Origin: Mycobacterium sp. E2479
Lineage (GTDB): Bacteria > Actinomycetota > Actinomycetes > Mycobacteriales > Mycobacteriaceae
Direction: 5' to 3'
Length of the DNA: 64,000 bases
Assembly: GCF_001667925.1 (NCBI RefSeq)
Contig: NZ_LZJR01000068.1
Location: 84,624 to 148,623, forward strand
The notes below the pieces were generated by a model. That model was not told the origin of the DNA. It saw only the letters and a program-made list of their open reading frames with translations, and did not search any database. The position numbers were made by a program, and so were the translations under genes. Shown piece after piece: positions 1 through 9,432 of the stretch. The first letter of the stretch is position 1. The number at the start of each line of letters is the position of its first letter.

Positions 1-686
1 AATAACGATGCAACGGAATCCGTTTCGACCTGCGGGCCGACCATGATGGAATGGTCGGCGAAGGCTCGATCGATGATCTGGCGATCACGCATTTCCGGGG
101 TGAGCAACGCCAGCGGCAGCTGCGCAACCTCCGCCCACGTCATCGTCGCCGTACCCGATCCGACCATGTCCGCCGCTGCCAGCAGCACATATCGCTCCTG
201 GTACAGCGGGACGAGGTTGACGTCGTGAGCCTCGTCGGACGCCGCATGCACGATGGCGGCATCGATTTCGAACTCGCGGAGCCGCCGGTATAGTTCGGTG
301 GCCGCCAGGCGAGAGAGGATGTGCACCTTCACCAATGGGTGCGCCGAACAGAACGCCGAGAGCACCAGCGACGCGGTCGTGGAGGCGGTGGGAACGGTTC
401 CCAGCCGAAGGGTCCCCGTGATGCCAGAGCGCACGGCGTCCACTTCGGACTTGAACGCGTCGTGTTCGGCGAGAATCCGCCTGGCCCACACCACCAACCG
501 CTCCCCCTCAGGGGTGAGGCCCTCGAAGCTGTGGCCGCGGTTGATCAGCGTGACGTTCAGTTCTCGTTCCAGCTTGGCGATCGCGGTTGAGAGCGCCGGC
601 TGGGAGACAAAGCATTTCTCGGCCGCCCGGGCGAAGTGCCGCTCGGAGGCGACCGCCACGAAGTACTCCAGTTGGCGGAAGAGCAC
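1..686 (-). CDS. oxyS: LysR-family transcriptional regulator, OxyS-like (C-terminus beyond window)
   Basis: The minus-strand reading frame is open from a GTG at 686 to the left edge. It has a GAGGAG Shine-Dalgarno (692-697) five bases upstream. The product starts MLFRQLEYFVAVASERHFAR and continues with a LysR winged helix-turn-helix (SQPALSTAIAKLERELN, about residues 28-44), then the first half of the periplasmic-binding-like effector domain. About 228 residues are visible of the roughly 300 usual for the family. A second in-frame GTG at 692 overlaps the Shine-Dalgarno and is less likely. The gene is divergent from ldtA, the arrangement of M. tuberculosis oxyS (Rv0117) and LdtMt1 (Rv0116c), which supports the symbol. 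LysR proteins usually bind the shared intergenic region. The missing C-terminus prevents checking of effector-site residues. Confidence 0.85.
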   Translation of the reverse strand, partial: MLFRQLEYFVAVASERHFARAAEKCFVSQPALSTAIAKLERELNVTLINRGHSFEGLTPEGERLVVWARRILAEHDAFKSEVDAVRSGITGTLRLGTVPTASTTASLVLSAFCSAHPLVKVHILSRLAATELYRRLREFEIDAAIVHAASDEAHDVNLVPLYQERYVLLAAADMVGSGTATMTWAEVAQLPLALLTPEMRDRQIIDRAFADHSIMVGPQVETDSVASL

Positions 687-1036
687 CCGCACTCCTCGGG
701 TTCGGCTGGGCCTTTGGGCACCGGTCCCGCTGAGGCTAGCGCGTTGCCGGCGCGGGCCCAAGCCGAAGTTTGCGCCTCCACCGTGGCGGTTACCCCTATG
801 AATTCGGCCTACCGGGCAGACCGTAACCTCGCGTCCGCGAAAAAACCGGTGCATGGGCGCCGCTTTCACGCAACCGCGGCTCGAACTTGCGTAAAAGTCA
901 CGGGTCGCCGGCCGAGGATCGGCACCCAGTCGGCTGCGCTGCGCGCGGTTGAACTCAATCGGTGATCGAATCGTTACCGTGACGACCCAGCTGGCCTGTC
1001 ATTGTTTGCTGAAACCGGTGGTCAATGGGTAACCAG
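687..1036. other. intergenic region between divergent LysR gene and ldtA
   Basis: About 350 bases without a supported gene. Reading frames on both strands are short and have no ribosome-binding site. The region should hold the divergent LysR and ldtA promoters. LysR proteins recognise T-N11-A boxes, but I could not single out one candidate here. Confidence 0.5.
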
Positions 1037-1062
1037 TAGGATATCGGTGTGTTAGTCACACC
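1037..1062 (+). promoter_or_regulatory. -10 element and perfect inverted repeat upstream of ldtA
   Basis: TAGGAT at 1037-1042 fits the mycobacterial -10 pattern TANNNT. Starting at 1046 is a perfect inverted repeat GGTGTG-TTAGT-CACACC (1046-1062) that would cover the start of transcription, so it could be an operator. The -10 is also placed so that transcription could start at the in-frame GTG 1049, which would give a leaderless form extended by 11 residues. No convincing -35 was found. Confidence 0.4.
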
Positions 1063-1081
1063 ATCTCGAAGGGTGGACGCC

Positions 1082-1837
1082 ATGCGTCGGGGTGTTCGTT
1101 ATCTATTTGTTATGGTCACGATCACCGCTGTGAGCCTCGTCGTGCCGGTCGGTCGCGGCACCGCCGCCGTGCCGCTACCGCAACCCAGCCCGGCAGTCGC
1201 CTCGATTTTGCCCGCTGACGGCGCCGTGGTGGGCGTGGCCCACCCGGTCGTGGTGACCTTCACCGCTCCGGTGGCCGATCGGGCCGGGGCCGAACGGTCC
1301 ATCCACGTCACGTCGCCCAGCGGCGTCCCCGGACACTTCGAGTGGGTCCACAACACTGTCGTGCAGTGGGTTCCCAACCAATATTGGCCCGCCCACACCC
1401 ACGTGTCGGTCGGCGTGCAAGCCCTGACGACAGGCTTCGATACCGGCGAGGCGCTACTCGGTGTCGCCAGTATCTCCAAACACACCTTCACCGTCAGCAG
1501 GGACGGGGAGGTGCTGCGCACCATGCCGGCGTCGATGGGCAAGCCCAGCCGGCCCACCCCGATGGGCAGCTTCACCGCGCTGGAAAAGCAGCGCACCGTG
1601 GTGATGGACTCGCGAACCATCGGCATTCCGCTCAGTTCGCCCGAGGGATACAAGATCACCGCTCAGTACGCCGTACGCGTTACTTGGAGCGGCGTTTACG
1701 TGCACTCGGCACCATGGTCGGTTGATTCCCAGGGCAACGCCAATGTCAGCCATGGCTGCATCAACCTCAGCCCCGACAACGCCGCCTGGTACTTCAACCA
1801 GGTCAACGTGGGCGACCCTATCGAGGTCGTGGCGTGA
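1082..1837 (+). CDS. ldtA: L,D-transpeptidase LdtMt1-like, secreted cell-wall cross-linking enzyme
   Basis: This is a 251-residue precursor with an N-terminal signal or anchor segment (MRRGVRYLFVMVTITAVSLV), an immunoglobulin-like domain (about 35-120) and a YkuD catalytic domain. The catalytic motif SHGCINLSPDNA places the nucleophile at Cys226. The ATG at 1082 reproduces the length and Cys226 numbering of M. tuberculosis LdtMt1 (Rv0116c), and AAGGGTGGA lies just upstream, so it is preferred over GTG 1049. The family makes 3-3 meso-diaminopimelate cross-links in peptidoglycan outside the membrane, is insensitive to most penicillins and is inhibited by carbapenems. LdtMt1 is associated with non-replicating or starved cells. 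It is divergent from the LysR gene and followed by car after 142 bases. Confidence 0.95.
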   Translation: MRRGVRYLFVMVTITAVSLVVPVGRGTAAVPLPQPSPAVASILPADGAVVGVAHPVVVTFTAPVADRAGAERSIHVTSPSGVPGHFEWVHNTVVQWVPNQYWPAHTHVSVGVQALTTGFDTGEALLGVASISKHTFTVSRDGEVLRTMPASMGKPSRPTPMGSFTALEKQRTVVMDSRTIGIPLSSPEGYKITAQYAVRVTWSGVYVHSAPWSVDSQGNANVSHGCINLSPDNAAWYFNQVNVGDPIEVVA

Positions 1838-1892
1838 GCGCTGCCAACATATCCCTGGCCTGACGCGGGCGCCCCGGCGTGCGCCCACACGG

Positions 1893-1908
1893 TGTGACAA
1901 CCGTCACA
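1893..1908. promoter_or_regulatory. CRP/cAMP-receptor binding site upstream of car
   Basis: The sequence TGTGACAACCGTCACA is a perfect match to the CRP consensus TGTGA-N6-TCACA and is itself fully palindromic except for its centre. It lies between ldtA and car, with its 3' end 71 bases before the car ATG. Mycobacterial Crp (Rv3676) recognises this same motif. The car transcription start is not evident, so activation and repression cannot be told apart. Confidence 0.75.
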
Positions 1909-1979
1909 GCCGTTGAACGGAAGCGCGGCCCATGGGGGTTCGTTCAGGTAGGCGAGTGATCTCCAACGAGAGGCGGGCC

Positions 1980-4900
1980 ATGACCGTTGAGGCGAAGCGC
2001 GCGAAAGTTAGCTCTACAGGCCCGATCAGCGCGGCGCGCCAACAGGTAGCCGAACGCATCCGCCACTTGGACGCCCACGACGAACAGTTTCGGACTACGA
2101 AGCCCGATCCGGCCCTGCAGCACGCGGCACGGCAACCCGGCCTGCGACTGCCGCAGATCCTGGAAATCTTTGCCCAGGGTTACGCCGATCGCCCCGCGGT
2201 GGGCTGGCGCGCCCGCTCGTTGAACACCGATTCAGCGACCGGCCGAACCGGCACCCAGGTGCTGCCCCGGTTCGACACCATGACCTACCGCGAACTATGG
2301 GACAACGTCCGCGCTATCGCCGGCGCATGGCGACACGACGCCACCAATCCCGTTGCGCCCGGGGACTTCGTCGCCACCGTCGGTTTCGCGAGCGCCGAAT
2401 ATCTCACCATCGATCTGGTGTGCGCCTACCTCGGGCTGGTCACCGTGCCGCTGCAGCACAATTCGACGGCCGCACGGCTGAAGCCGATCGTCGAGGAGGT
2501 GGAGCCGTCCGTATTGGCCGCCGGTGTCGATTATCTCGACCTCGCCGTTCAAGCGGCACTGGGCATTTCATCGTTGCGGCGGGTCGTGGTTTTCGACTAC
2601 CGGCCCGAGGTCGACGAGCACCGCGAGAGCGTCGATCGCGCGCGGGCGAACCTGGCGAGTGCCGGCATTGCGGTGATCATCGAGACTCTCGATGACGTGA
2701 TCGCACGCGGCCGAAGCCTGCCGCCGGAGCCGATGTTCACCGGCGACACCGACGAGCGGCTGGCCATGATCATGTACACGTCGGGCAGCACGGGATTGCC
2801 CAAGGGCGCCATGTATACCGAGCGGATGCTCTGCAAGCTGTGGACCACCGAATTGATGCCCGACTTCGCGGACACGCCGGTGATCAACGTGAATTTCATG
2901 CCCCTGAATCACCTGGGCGGCCGGATACCGCTGTCGACGGCGTTCCAGGCCGGTGGCACCAGTTACTTTGTCCCGGAGAGTGACCTCTCGACGCTGTTCG
3001 ACGACTGGAACCTGGTGCGTCCCACCGAAATGGGACTGGTGCCACGGGTGGCGGAGATGTTGTACCAGCGCTATCAGAGCGCCGTCGATCGATTCGAGGC
3101 TTCCGGCGCCGACACCGCCGCGGCGAAGGCACAGGCGCAGGCCGAGCTGCGCGAGCAGATACTCGGTGGACGCATCGTGACCGCCTTCTGTGGCACCGCT
3201 CCCCTTGCAGCGGAGATGCGCAGTTTCATCGAGTCCTGTTTGAGCGTGCACGTTCTCGATGGTTACGGCCTCACCGAGGTCGGCATGGTGACCAAGGACG
3301 GGCGTATCAACCAACCCCCGGTGCTTGACTACAAGCTGATCGATGTTCCCGAATTGGGGTACTTTCGCACCGACAAGCCCTATCCACGAGGCGAATTGTT
3401 GGTCAAGTCGCTGACCGCCACCCCCGGATACTTCAAGCGGCCCGATGTCACCGCCAGCGCCTTCGACTCCGACGGCTATTACCGCACCGGTGACGTGATG
3501 GCCGAGCTGGAGCCGGGCCGGCTCGCTTATGTCGACCGCCGCAACAACGTGCTGAAATTGGCCCAGGGAGAGTTCGTCGCCGTGGCGCGCCTGGAAGCGG
3601 CGTTCTCCAGCGCGGCCCTGGTGCGCCAGATCTTCGTGTACGGCAACAGCGAGCGACCGCACCTGCTGGCCGTCGTCGTCCCGACCGACGATGCCGCGCA
3701 GAAGTTCGCCGAAGACGACGACGGACTGAAGGCTGCGCTGAGCGAATCCCTGCGCCAGTCGGCCAAACTCGCCGAGCTGCAGTCCTACGAGGTGCCCGTC
3801 GACTTCGTCGTCGAGCCACAACCGTTCAGCGAGGACAACGGCCTGCTCTCCGGGGTAGGCAAGCTGCTACGGCCCAAGCTCAAAGAGCACTACGGCGCTC
3901 GGCTCGAACAGCTATATGCGCAGCTTGCCGAAAATCGGGTGACCGAATTGCGTGCTTTGCGCGAGGGCGCGGCCGACCGCCCGGTGATCTTCACGCTGAC
4001 CCGCGCGGCCGAGGCGTTGCTTGGCCTGGCCGGCGGGCCGCCGGCACCCGACGCCCTATTCATTGAGCTGGGCGGCGATTCGCTATCGGCGCTTACCTTT
4101 TCCAACCTGTTGCGGGACATCTTCGACATCGAGGTGCCCGTGGGGATGATTACCGGACCGGCAACAGACCTCGGACGGATCGCGCAATACGTTGAATCTG
4201 AACGTGAATCGGGTTCGCGGCGACCAACTTTCGCAACGGTGCACGGGCAAGGAGCGACGCAGGTCCACGCCGCGGACCTCACCTTGGACAAGTTCATCGA
4301 CCCGTCCACCCTGGCCCAGGCCCCGGCGCTGCCGCGGGCGACCGGCAGGCCGCACACCGTTCTGCTCACCGGCGCGAACGGCTACCTCGGGCGGTTCCTG
4401 CTTTTGGAGTGGCTCGAACGGTTTGCCGAAACCGGCGGAAAGCTCATCGCGATCATCCGCGCCGCGGACGCCGCGGCCGCCACCAAGCGACTGGAGGCCG
4501 TCTTCGATAGCGGCGACCCGCAATTGCTGCAGCGGTTCCGAACGCTTGCCGCAGACCACCTCGAGGTCATCACCGGCGATATCGGTGTGCCGAATCTTGG
4601 TTTGGAGCCGGATATTTGGGAGCGCCTCGCCCAGAGTGTCGACCTGATCGTGCACCCGGCCGCGCTGGTCAACCACGTGTTGCCATACGACCAACTGTTC
4701 GGCCCCAATGTGGTTGGCACCGCAGAGTTGATTCGGCTGGCGATAACGACGCGAATCAAACCGGTCACATACCTGTCGACGGTCGCGGTGGCCCTGTCGG
4801 TCGATCCGGCCACGTTCGTCGAGGACGGCGACATCCGCACCGTCAGCGCGTTGCGGCCGGTCGATGACAGCTACGCGAACGGGTACGCGAACAGCAAGTG

Positions 4901-5561
4901 GGCCGGCGAGGTGTTGCTGCGCGAGGCGCACGACCTGTGCGGCTTGCCGGTCGCGGTCTTCCGGTCCGACATGATCCTGGCGCACAGCCGGTATGCCGGA
5001 CAGGTGAACGTGCCAGATGCGTTCACCCGCTTGATCTTCAGCTTGCTGACCACCGGTATCGCACCGGCCTCCTTCTATCAAACGGATGCGCACGGGAACC
5101 AGGCGGTGGCCCATTACGACGGGCTGCCTGCCGATTTCGTGGCCGAAGCGGTTACCGCGCTCGGTGCGCAAATCGCCACACCCGCCGCGGATTCCGGAGA
5201 CTATCGGTCGTTCGACGTGATGAATCCGCACGACGACGGCATATCCCTGGATGTGTTCGTCGACTGGCTGATCGCCGCCGGGCACGACATCCGGCGCATC
5301 GACGACTACGACGAATGGCTGGACCGGTTCGCCACGGCCCTGCGGGCCTTGCCGGACAAGCCGCGCCAGCATTCGGTGCTGCCGTTGCTGGACGCCTACC
5401 GAAAGCCGGAGACGCCGTTGCGCGGCGCGCCAGCCCCCACCGATGTGTTCCGCAGCGCCGTGCGGGCAGCGAAAATAGGTCCACGCAAGGATATTCCGCA
5501 TCTGTCGACGGGGTTGATCGACAAGTACGTCGCGGATCTGCGCTTGCTGGGCTTGGTGTGA
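1980..5561 (+). CDS. car: Carboxylic acid reductase (FadD9-type), adenylation-thiolation-reductase
   Basis: The 1193-residue multidomain enzyme reduces carboxylic acids to aldehydes using ATP and NADPH. The adenylation domain has the P-loop-like [12 protein letters not shown] near residue 265. The carrier domain has GGDS at 698-701, with Ser701 as the phosphopantetheine attachment site. The reductase domain has the nucleotide-binding motif TGANGYLG at 797-804 and an extended-SDR catalytic pair Tyr969/Lys973 (GYANSKW). The M. tuberculosis counterpart is FadD9 (Rv2590, 1168 residues). I chose ATG 1980 because GAGAGG lies about eight bases upstream. An ATG at 1932 would add 16 residues without such a site. 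A phosphopantetheinyl transferase from elsewhere in the genome is needed. A CRP-type palindrome precedes the gene. Candidate substrates are aromatic or fatty acids; the sequence does not decide. Confidence 0.95.
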   Translation: MTVEAKRAKVSSTGPISAARQQVAERIRHLDAHDEQFRTTKPDPALQHAARQPGLRLPQILEIFAQGYADRPAVGWRARSLNTDSATGRTGTQVLPRFDTMTYRELWDNVRAIAGAWRHDATNPVAPGDFVATVGFASAEYLTIDLVCAYLGLVTVPLQHNSTAARLKPIVEEVEPSVLAAGVDYLDLAVQAALGISSLRRVVVFDYRPEVDEHRESVDRARANLASAGIAVIIETLDDVIARGRSLPPEPMFTGDTDERLAMIMYTSGSTGLPKGAMYTERMLCKLWTTELMPDFADTPVINVNFMPLNHLGGRIPLSTAFQAGGTSYFVPESDLSTLFDDWNLVRPTEMGLVPRVAEMLYQRYQSAVDRFEASGADTAAAKAQAQAELREQILGGRIVTAFCGTAPLAAEMRSFIESCLSVHVLDGYGLTEVGMVTKDGRINQPPVLDYKLIDVPELGYFRTDKPYPRGELLVKSLTATPGYFKRPDVTASAFDSDGYYRTGDVMAELEPGRLAYVDRRNNVLKLAQGEFVAVARLEAAFSSAALVRQIFVYGNSERPHLLAVVVPTDDAAQKFAEDDDGLKAALSESLRQSAKLAELQSYEVPVDFVVEPQPFSEDNGLLSGVGKLLRPKLKEHYGARLEQLYAQLAENRVTELRALREGAADRPVIFTLTRAAEALLGLAGGPPAPDALFIELGGDSLSALTFSNLLRDIFDIEVPVGMITGPATDLGRIAQYVESERESGSRRPTFATVHGQGATQVHAADLTLDKFIDPSTLAQAPALPRATGRPHTVLLTGANGYLGRFLLLEWLERFAETGGKLIAIIRAADAAAATKRLEAVFDSGDPQLLQRFRTLAADHLEVITGDIGVPNLGLEPDIWERLAQSVDLIVHPAALVNHVLPYDQLFGPNVVGTAELIRLAITTRIKPVTYLSTVAVALSVDPATFVEDGDIRTVSALRPVDDSYANGYANSKWAGEVLLREAHDLCGLPVAVFRSDMILAHSRYAGQVNVPDAFTRLIFSLLTTGIAPASFYQTDAHGNQAVAHYDGLPADFVAEAVTALGAQIATPAADSGDYRSFDVMNPHDDGISLDVFVDWLIAAGHDIRRIDDYDEWLDRFATALRALPDKPRQHSVLPLLDAYRKPETPLRGAPAPTDVFRSAVRAAKIGPRKDIPHLSTGLIDKYVADLRLLGLV

Positions 5562-5571
5562 GCACGCTGAG

Positions 5572-6186
5572 CTAGCGGGGTAGCCCGGCCTTTATCGCGG
5601 CGTCCTGCTTGCGCGCTATCTCGAGAGCGACGGCGGGATCGACCGGCTCGTTGGGCGGATTGTCGAATTCCAGCGTGACCAGTGCCTTGCCTTCGGTGAA
5701 GACCAAGACCGCCATCGCCTGGGTGTTGTCCGGTGTGGTACCCGAGATCGTCACCCCGTTCGCGCCGACGGCAAGCGGTTGCCAGCTGCCATTCACCTTG
5801 CCGTTGTAACTTCCTTGGGTGGAAGCCAATTCGGCGGCGGCCGCCGCAGGATCGGAGGCGACCACGATGGTGTCCCACAGCCGATGGCTGCTGTCGCCGT
5901 TGGCGAACAGCTGAGCAACACCGGGCGCATTGTTGGGATTCAGCATGGGCGACTGCGGCGCGGTGAGGCCCCCGCCGACGTCGTTCGGCTTGATCAGCAA
6001 GTAGCCGTAGTCCGAGGGCTGGACCGACGGCGGGCCGGTGACCGCGCTCGAAATAGACGAAGCGGGGGATTTCGACGTCGACGACGGCGAGGCGGATCTG
6101 TCAGCGCCGCCGCATCCGGTGCTCGTGGCGCCGATCACGACGAGGGCAACGGCCCAGCCGGCCATGCCGATCCGATCAACTTCCAC
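5572..6186 (-). CDS. putative lipoprotein of unknown function
   Basis: The 204-residue product has an N-terminal hydrophobic segment ending in TSTGCGG, a loose lipobox with Cys near residue 25. A Ser/Thr/Pro-rich linker of about 25 residues follows, then a compact domain with YGYLLIKPNDVGG and LFANGDSSHRLWDT. This layout resembles mycobacterial Lpp/Lpq lipoproteins, but I do not recognise the exact family. The GTG at 6186 has GGAAGG seven bases upstream and is preferred over ATG 6201, which lacks that spacing. The gene is convergent with car (10-base gap) and divergent from the oxidoreductase at 6367. The -3 lipobox residue is Ser rather than Leu, so lipidation is likely but not certain. Confidence 0.75.
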   Translation of the reverse strand: MEVDRIGMAGWAVALVVIGATSTGCGGADRSASPSSTSKSPASSISSAVTGPPSVQPSDYGYLLIKPNDVGGGLTAPQSPMLNPNNAPGVAQLFANGDSSHRLWDTIVVASDPAAAAAELASTQGSYNGKVNGSWQPLAVGANGVTISGTTPDNTQAMAVLVFTEGKALVTLEFDNPPNEPVDPAVALEIARKQDAAIKAGLPR

Positions 6187-6328
6187 GCATGTTCCTTCCA
6201 CGTGTCATCGGTATCCGGCTTTCACCGCGGCTCCCGACGCCGCCGGCGAAACACTGGGGTAAACCAGGCTTGCTACGAACATAGGCCCACTCGGCGTCCG
6301 GTGGGTAGCACTTTGACATGCCTATGCT

Positions 6329-6345
6329 GACGTGGGTGACACGTC
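6329..6345. promoter_or_regulatory. perfect inverted repeat upstream of the 6367 gene
   Basis: GACGTG-GGTGA-CACGTC is a perfect 6-5-6 inverted repeat 21 bases before the ATG of the oxidoreductase. A -10-like TATGCT (6323-6328) sits immediately upstream, and TTGACA occurs at 6313-6318. The position over or just after the predicted transcription start suits a repressor site. The regulator is unknown. Confidence 0.4.
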
Positions 6346-6366
6346 TCGTGTTGGAAGGAGATCGGT

Positions 6367-7308
6367 ATGACGGCTGCAGCGCGCGCGGTACGGTTCGACC
6401 GTTACGGGGGACGTGAGGTGTTGTACGTCGCGGACATCGAGATGCCCTCCCCCGGACCGGGCGAGGTCGTCGTCGAAGTGCGTGCCGCGGGGATAAACCC
6501 CGGGGAAGCCGGTATCCGCGTCGGAGCGATGCACGAGATGTTCCCGGCCACCTTTCCCTCCGGGCAGGGTAGCGATCTGGCCGGCGTCATCACCGCAGTG
6601 GCACCCGGGGTCACCGAATTCTCGGTCGGCGACGAAGTCTTGGGATTCAGCATGCGCCGGTCCAGCCATGCCACCCACACGGCGGTCCCGGTCAACCAGT
6701 TGATCCGTAAACCTTCCGAACTCGGTTGGGAGGCAGCGGGTTCGCTGTACGTGGTTGGGGCGACCGCTTATGCGGCCGTCCGCGCGGTGGCGCCCCGACC
6801 CGGTGAGACGATCGCCGTGTCGGCCGCCGCGGGTGGGGTGGGCAGCCTTGTCGTGCAGCTGCTGGCCTTGCGCAAGGCGCGGGTGCTCGGCATTGCGGGC
6901 CCGGGCAATGCCGACTGGCTGCGCGCGCATGGCGTCAGCCCGATCACCTACGGTGACGGACTCGCCGCGCGGCTACATGACGCGGCGCCGGATGGCATCG
7001 ACGCGTTCATCGACCTGTTCGGTCCGGACTACGTTCAGCTGGCCGTCGATCTGGGCGTGGCGCCCGAGCGTATCGACACCATCATCTCGTTTCAGAAGGC
7101 GGGCGAGGTGGGCGCCAAGGCCGAGGGCAGCATGGAAGCCTCGACGCCCGAGGTGCTCGCGGAGATGGCCGCCCTGATCGTCTCGGGCGCCATCGAGTTC
7201 GACATCGCCGCGACCTACCCGCTGGACCGGGTAGCTGACGCTTATGCCGAACTCGAGCAGCGGCACACGCACGGGAAAATTGTTCTGCTGCCAACCAACT
7301 CAGAATGA
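6367..7308 (+). CDS. NADP-dependent quinone oxidoreductase-like MDR protein (zinc-independent)
   Basis: A 313-residue medium-chain dehydrogenase/reductase. The N-terminal GroES-like domain lacks the zinc-ligand cysteines of alcohol dehydrogenases. It is followed by a Rossmann domain with AAGGVG near residues 154-159, typical of quinone oxidoreductases that bind NADPH. The start has GGAAGGAG six bases upstream. The product probably reduces quinones or alpha,beta-unsaturated carbonyls in the cytosol. The last 9 bases overlap the convergent transporter gene. The substrate is unknown. Confidence 0.85.
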   Translation: MTAAARAVRFDRYGGREVLYVADIEMPSPGPGEVVVEVRAAGINPGEAGIRVGAMHEMFPATFPSGQGSDLAGVITAVAPGVTEFSVGDEVLGFSMRRSSHATHTAVPVNQLIRKPSELGWEAAGSLYVVGATAYAAVRAVAPRPGETIAVSAAAGGVGSLVVQLLALRKARVLGIAGPGNADWLRAHGVSPITYGDGLAARLHDAAPDGIDAFIDLFGPDYVQLAVDLGVAPERIDTIISFQKAGEVGAKAEGSMEASTPEVLAEMAALIVSGAIEFDIAATYPLDRVADAYAELEQRHTHGKIVLLPTNSE

Positions 7309-9099
7309 GGCGGCCGGCCCGACAACACCGGCCTGCATGATCTTGATGATGACGAAAACTACCGCCACCACCAGGTAAACCCGCAGGGTCATCAGCCCCG
7401 CCCGGCGCATCGGTGACATCGTGGGCCGATCGAGCAGCGCGACGTTGGGGGTTTGCCAAGCCGACCGGTCCTGGCGCCGTACCGCCCGTCTCTCGGCACG
7501 CGTCAGCGACGAAGCGTCCTCGAGTTCGTCGACCTCTTGCGGGTCCAGGCCGCCACCGAGCGTCCGCGCGATGGCTTCGGCCTCGGTCAGGTGCCGGTGT
7601 CGTGTACCCATGATGATCAGCGCGGCACCGCCGACGATGCCGAGCGCCGCGCCGGCCGCGAGACCAGCCTCGATGGTGGTCGTCGACAGATCGGGGAAGA
7701 AGGTGGCCGCCGTCAGCGCTAGCGACAGCAGCACCAGACACCACACGATGCTCCACGCAATGATGTTCTGTCGCACCGTGTTCACCCACGGCCCCAGCAC
7801 CGCTCGGTCATTGCAGAGCAGCACCAGGAATACGGTGGCCGAGGGGAGCAGCACACCGGCGAGTGCCTGTACGCCCTGGGTCACCAGGCCCAGGACGTGG
7901 TTGGGACTGAAGGAGATCGCCGCCGACACCGCGAGCAGTATCGCGTAGCCGCCGTAGAACAGCGGGGCCTCGCGGATCTTCCAATGCAACGAGTGCCGCT
8001 TACCCATAGCATCACCGACCGCATAGGTGGTCGCCAGGCCGACGGCGTTGGCGCCGATCAGCGACGCGTCCAGCAGGATGATCGCGAACAGCACCCCCAC
8101 CGCGCGACCCAGATGCTTCGACAATCCCGCCGCGACCGCGCCCGCATCGGTGAAGTGACCCGCATCGGCGGTGCCGGTCAATCCGAACGCCGCCACGGCC
8201 ATCAGCGCCGTCGCGCCGACCATGACCACAACGATTCCTATCGCCAAATCCGCTCGGCCGTAAGGGATCCAGCGGGCGGTGATGCGCTTGTCCACCACGT
8301 TTGACTGCTGGAAGAACAGCTGCCACGGCGCGACCGTCGTACCCACGATCGCGACCACCAGCAGCAACACCGTCGAGTTGAGACCGCCGGGGAATTGCGG
8401 GATCAGGCCGGCCACGGTTGCTTTGGCGGTCGGATGCACCAGGAACACCATCGGAAAGATCAGCACATTCACCGCGATCAGGAGGAACATCAACCTCTCC
8501 CAACGGCGAAACGAGCCGCCGGCCACCACGGCGAACAGCAGCACGGCGGCGGCCGGGACGGCGATGATCTTCGGGCAACCCAGGAAGCCGAGAGCCAATG
8601 CGACACCGATGAATTCGGTGACGATCGTCAACGCGTTCAGGACCAGCAGATCACCAACGCTGAAGGCGCCCCAGAACTTGCCGAACCGCTCGAATATCAA
8701 GCGCGCGTGCCCAACCCGGGCCACCGCACCTAGCCGCAGTACCATCTCCTGGTTCACGTACAGCACCGGGACCAGCAGTGCCAACGTCCACAACAGGCCC
8801 ATGCCGTAGTTCTGGCCCGCCTGCGCGTAGGTCGCGACGCCACCGGCGTCGTTGTCACCCACCATGACGATGAGCCCGGGCCCGGTGATCACGGCCAACG
8901 TCCGCAGCCGCCGCCAGCGTCCACTGGACGCGCCGTCCCCGTCGCGCCGGATGCGCCCGAACGCGCCGACGATGTCGCCGACGTGCGCGGAATCCACCAC
9001 GGCCGGGCGTCGGGCCGGCAAGGATGCGCCCTCCGGCGCGCCAGAGGTCCCGCCGACCACCGGGGTGCGGCGGCCGCCGCCGGTGTCGATCGAAGTCAT
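7300..9099 (-). CDS. Nramp-related divalent metal transporter, probably Mg2+ (NRMT-like)
   Basis: A membrane protein of about 599 residues: a disordered, charged N-terminus (1-60), around 11 hydrophobic segments and a cytosolic C-terminal extension. Helix 1 reads GPGLIVMVGDNDAGG (Asp82-Asn83-Asp84) where Mn/Fe Nramps have DPGN. Helix 6 reads VAPWQ (257-260) where they have the metal-binding MPH. Loss of the helix-6 methionine and change of the helix-1 motif are features of Nramp-related magnesium transporters. The M-box riboswitch upstream independently points to Mg2+. The start is uncertain: ATG 9099 has weak GCGAGA upstream, and ATG 9144 or TTG 9162 would add 15 or 21 residues. It lies 114 bases downstream of the 70-residue gene, probably in one transcript. 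Confidence 0.85.
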   Translation of the reverse strand: MTSIDTGGGRRTPVVGGTSGAPEGASLPARRPAVVDSAHVGDIVGAFGRIRRDGDGASSGRWRRLRTLAVITGPGLIVMVGDNDAGGVATYAQAGQNYGMGLLWTLALLVPVLYVNQEMVLRLGAVARVGHARLIFERFGKFWGAFSVGDLLVLNALTIVTEFIGVALALGFLGCPKIIAVPAAAVLLFAVVAGGSFRRWERLMFLLIAVNVLIFPMVFLVHPTAKATVAGLIPQFPGGLNSTVLLLVVAIVGTTVAPWQLFFQQSNVVDKRITARWIPYGRADLAIGIVVVMVGATALMAVAAFGLTGTADAGHFTDAGAVAAGLSKHLGRAVGVLFAIILLDASLIGANAVGLATTYAVGDAMGKRHSLHWKIREAPLFYGGYAILLAVSAAISFSPNHVLGLVTQGVQALAGVLLPSATVFLVLLCNDRAVLGPWVNTVRQNIIAWSIVWCLVLLSLALTAATFFPDLSTTTIEAGLAAGAALGIVGGAALIIMGTRHRHLTEAEAIARTLGGGLDPQEVDELEDASSLTRAERRAVRRQDRSAWQTPNVALLDRPTMSPMRRAGLMTLRVYLVVAVVFVIIKIMQAGVVGPAASF

Positions 9100-9213
9100 T
9101 GCATTCTCGCTATCTGGGGCGATTCTCACGTCGCGGGGACGCATTGGTGATGCGGCGTTCAACGAGCCTGGGGCGACGGGCGCCGCTGGGACGCCCGCCG
9201 CCCAGGCAGTGGT

Positions 9214-9426
9214 TCAACGGTGGTTACTGTCGGAACCCGCGACGTGGCCACCCAGCGATGCGGTGACCATCGCGATCGGCATCCGCGAGACGTACAGGTT
9301 GGCCCGCTCCTGCGGGGTCAAGCTGGCCCGCCGGTGAAACCTGTTGGCCACCAACCGGCCTGCCCGCAGCATCGACCGTCCACGCTCGGATGCCGCAGAA
9401 AAACGGTGCGTGACGACAAAAGCCAT
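9214..9426 (-). CDS. small basic protein downstream of M-box riboswitch (possibly Rv1535-like)
   Basis: The gene encodes 70 residues, rich in Arg and His, with no signal peptide or clear membrane segment (MAFVVTHRFSAASERGRSML at the N-terminus). The ATG has an excellent Shine-Dalgarno AGGAG (9433-9437), which supports real translation. In M. tuberculosis an M-box riboswitch also precedes a small protein gene, Rv1535. I suspect homology from context and size but could not align the two. The function is unknown. Its position between riboswitch and transporter suggests a role in Mg2+ homeostasis, for example modulating the transporter. The opposite-strand reading frame here has no supporting start site. 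Confidence 0.75.
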   Translation of the reverse strand: MAFVVTHRFSAASERGRSMLRAGRLVANRFHRRASLTPQERANLYVSRMPIAMVTASLGGHVAGSDSNHR

Positions 9427-9432
9427 GATCTT

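Noticed and set aside
1049..1081. Longer ldtA start at GTG 1049
   Set aside because: ATG 1082 gives 251 residues and Cys226, exactly as in LdtMt1, and has a Shine-Dalgarno; the GTG remains possible only as a leaderless variant.
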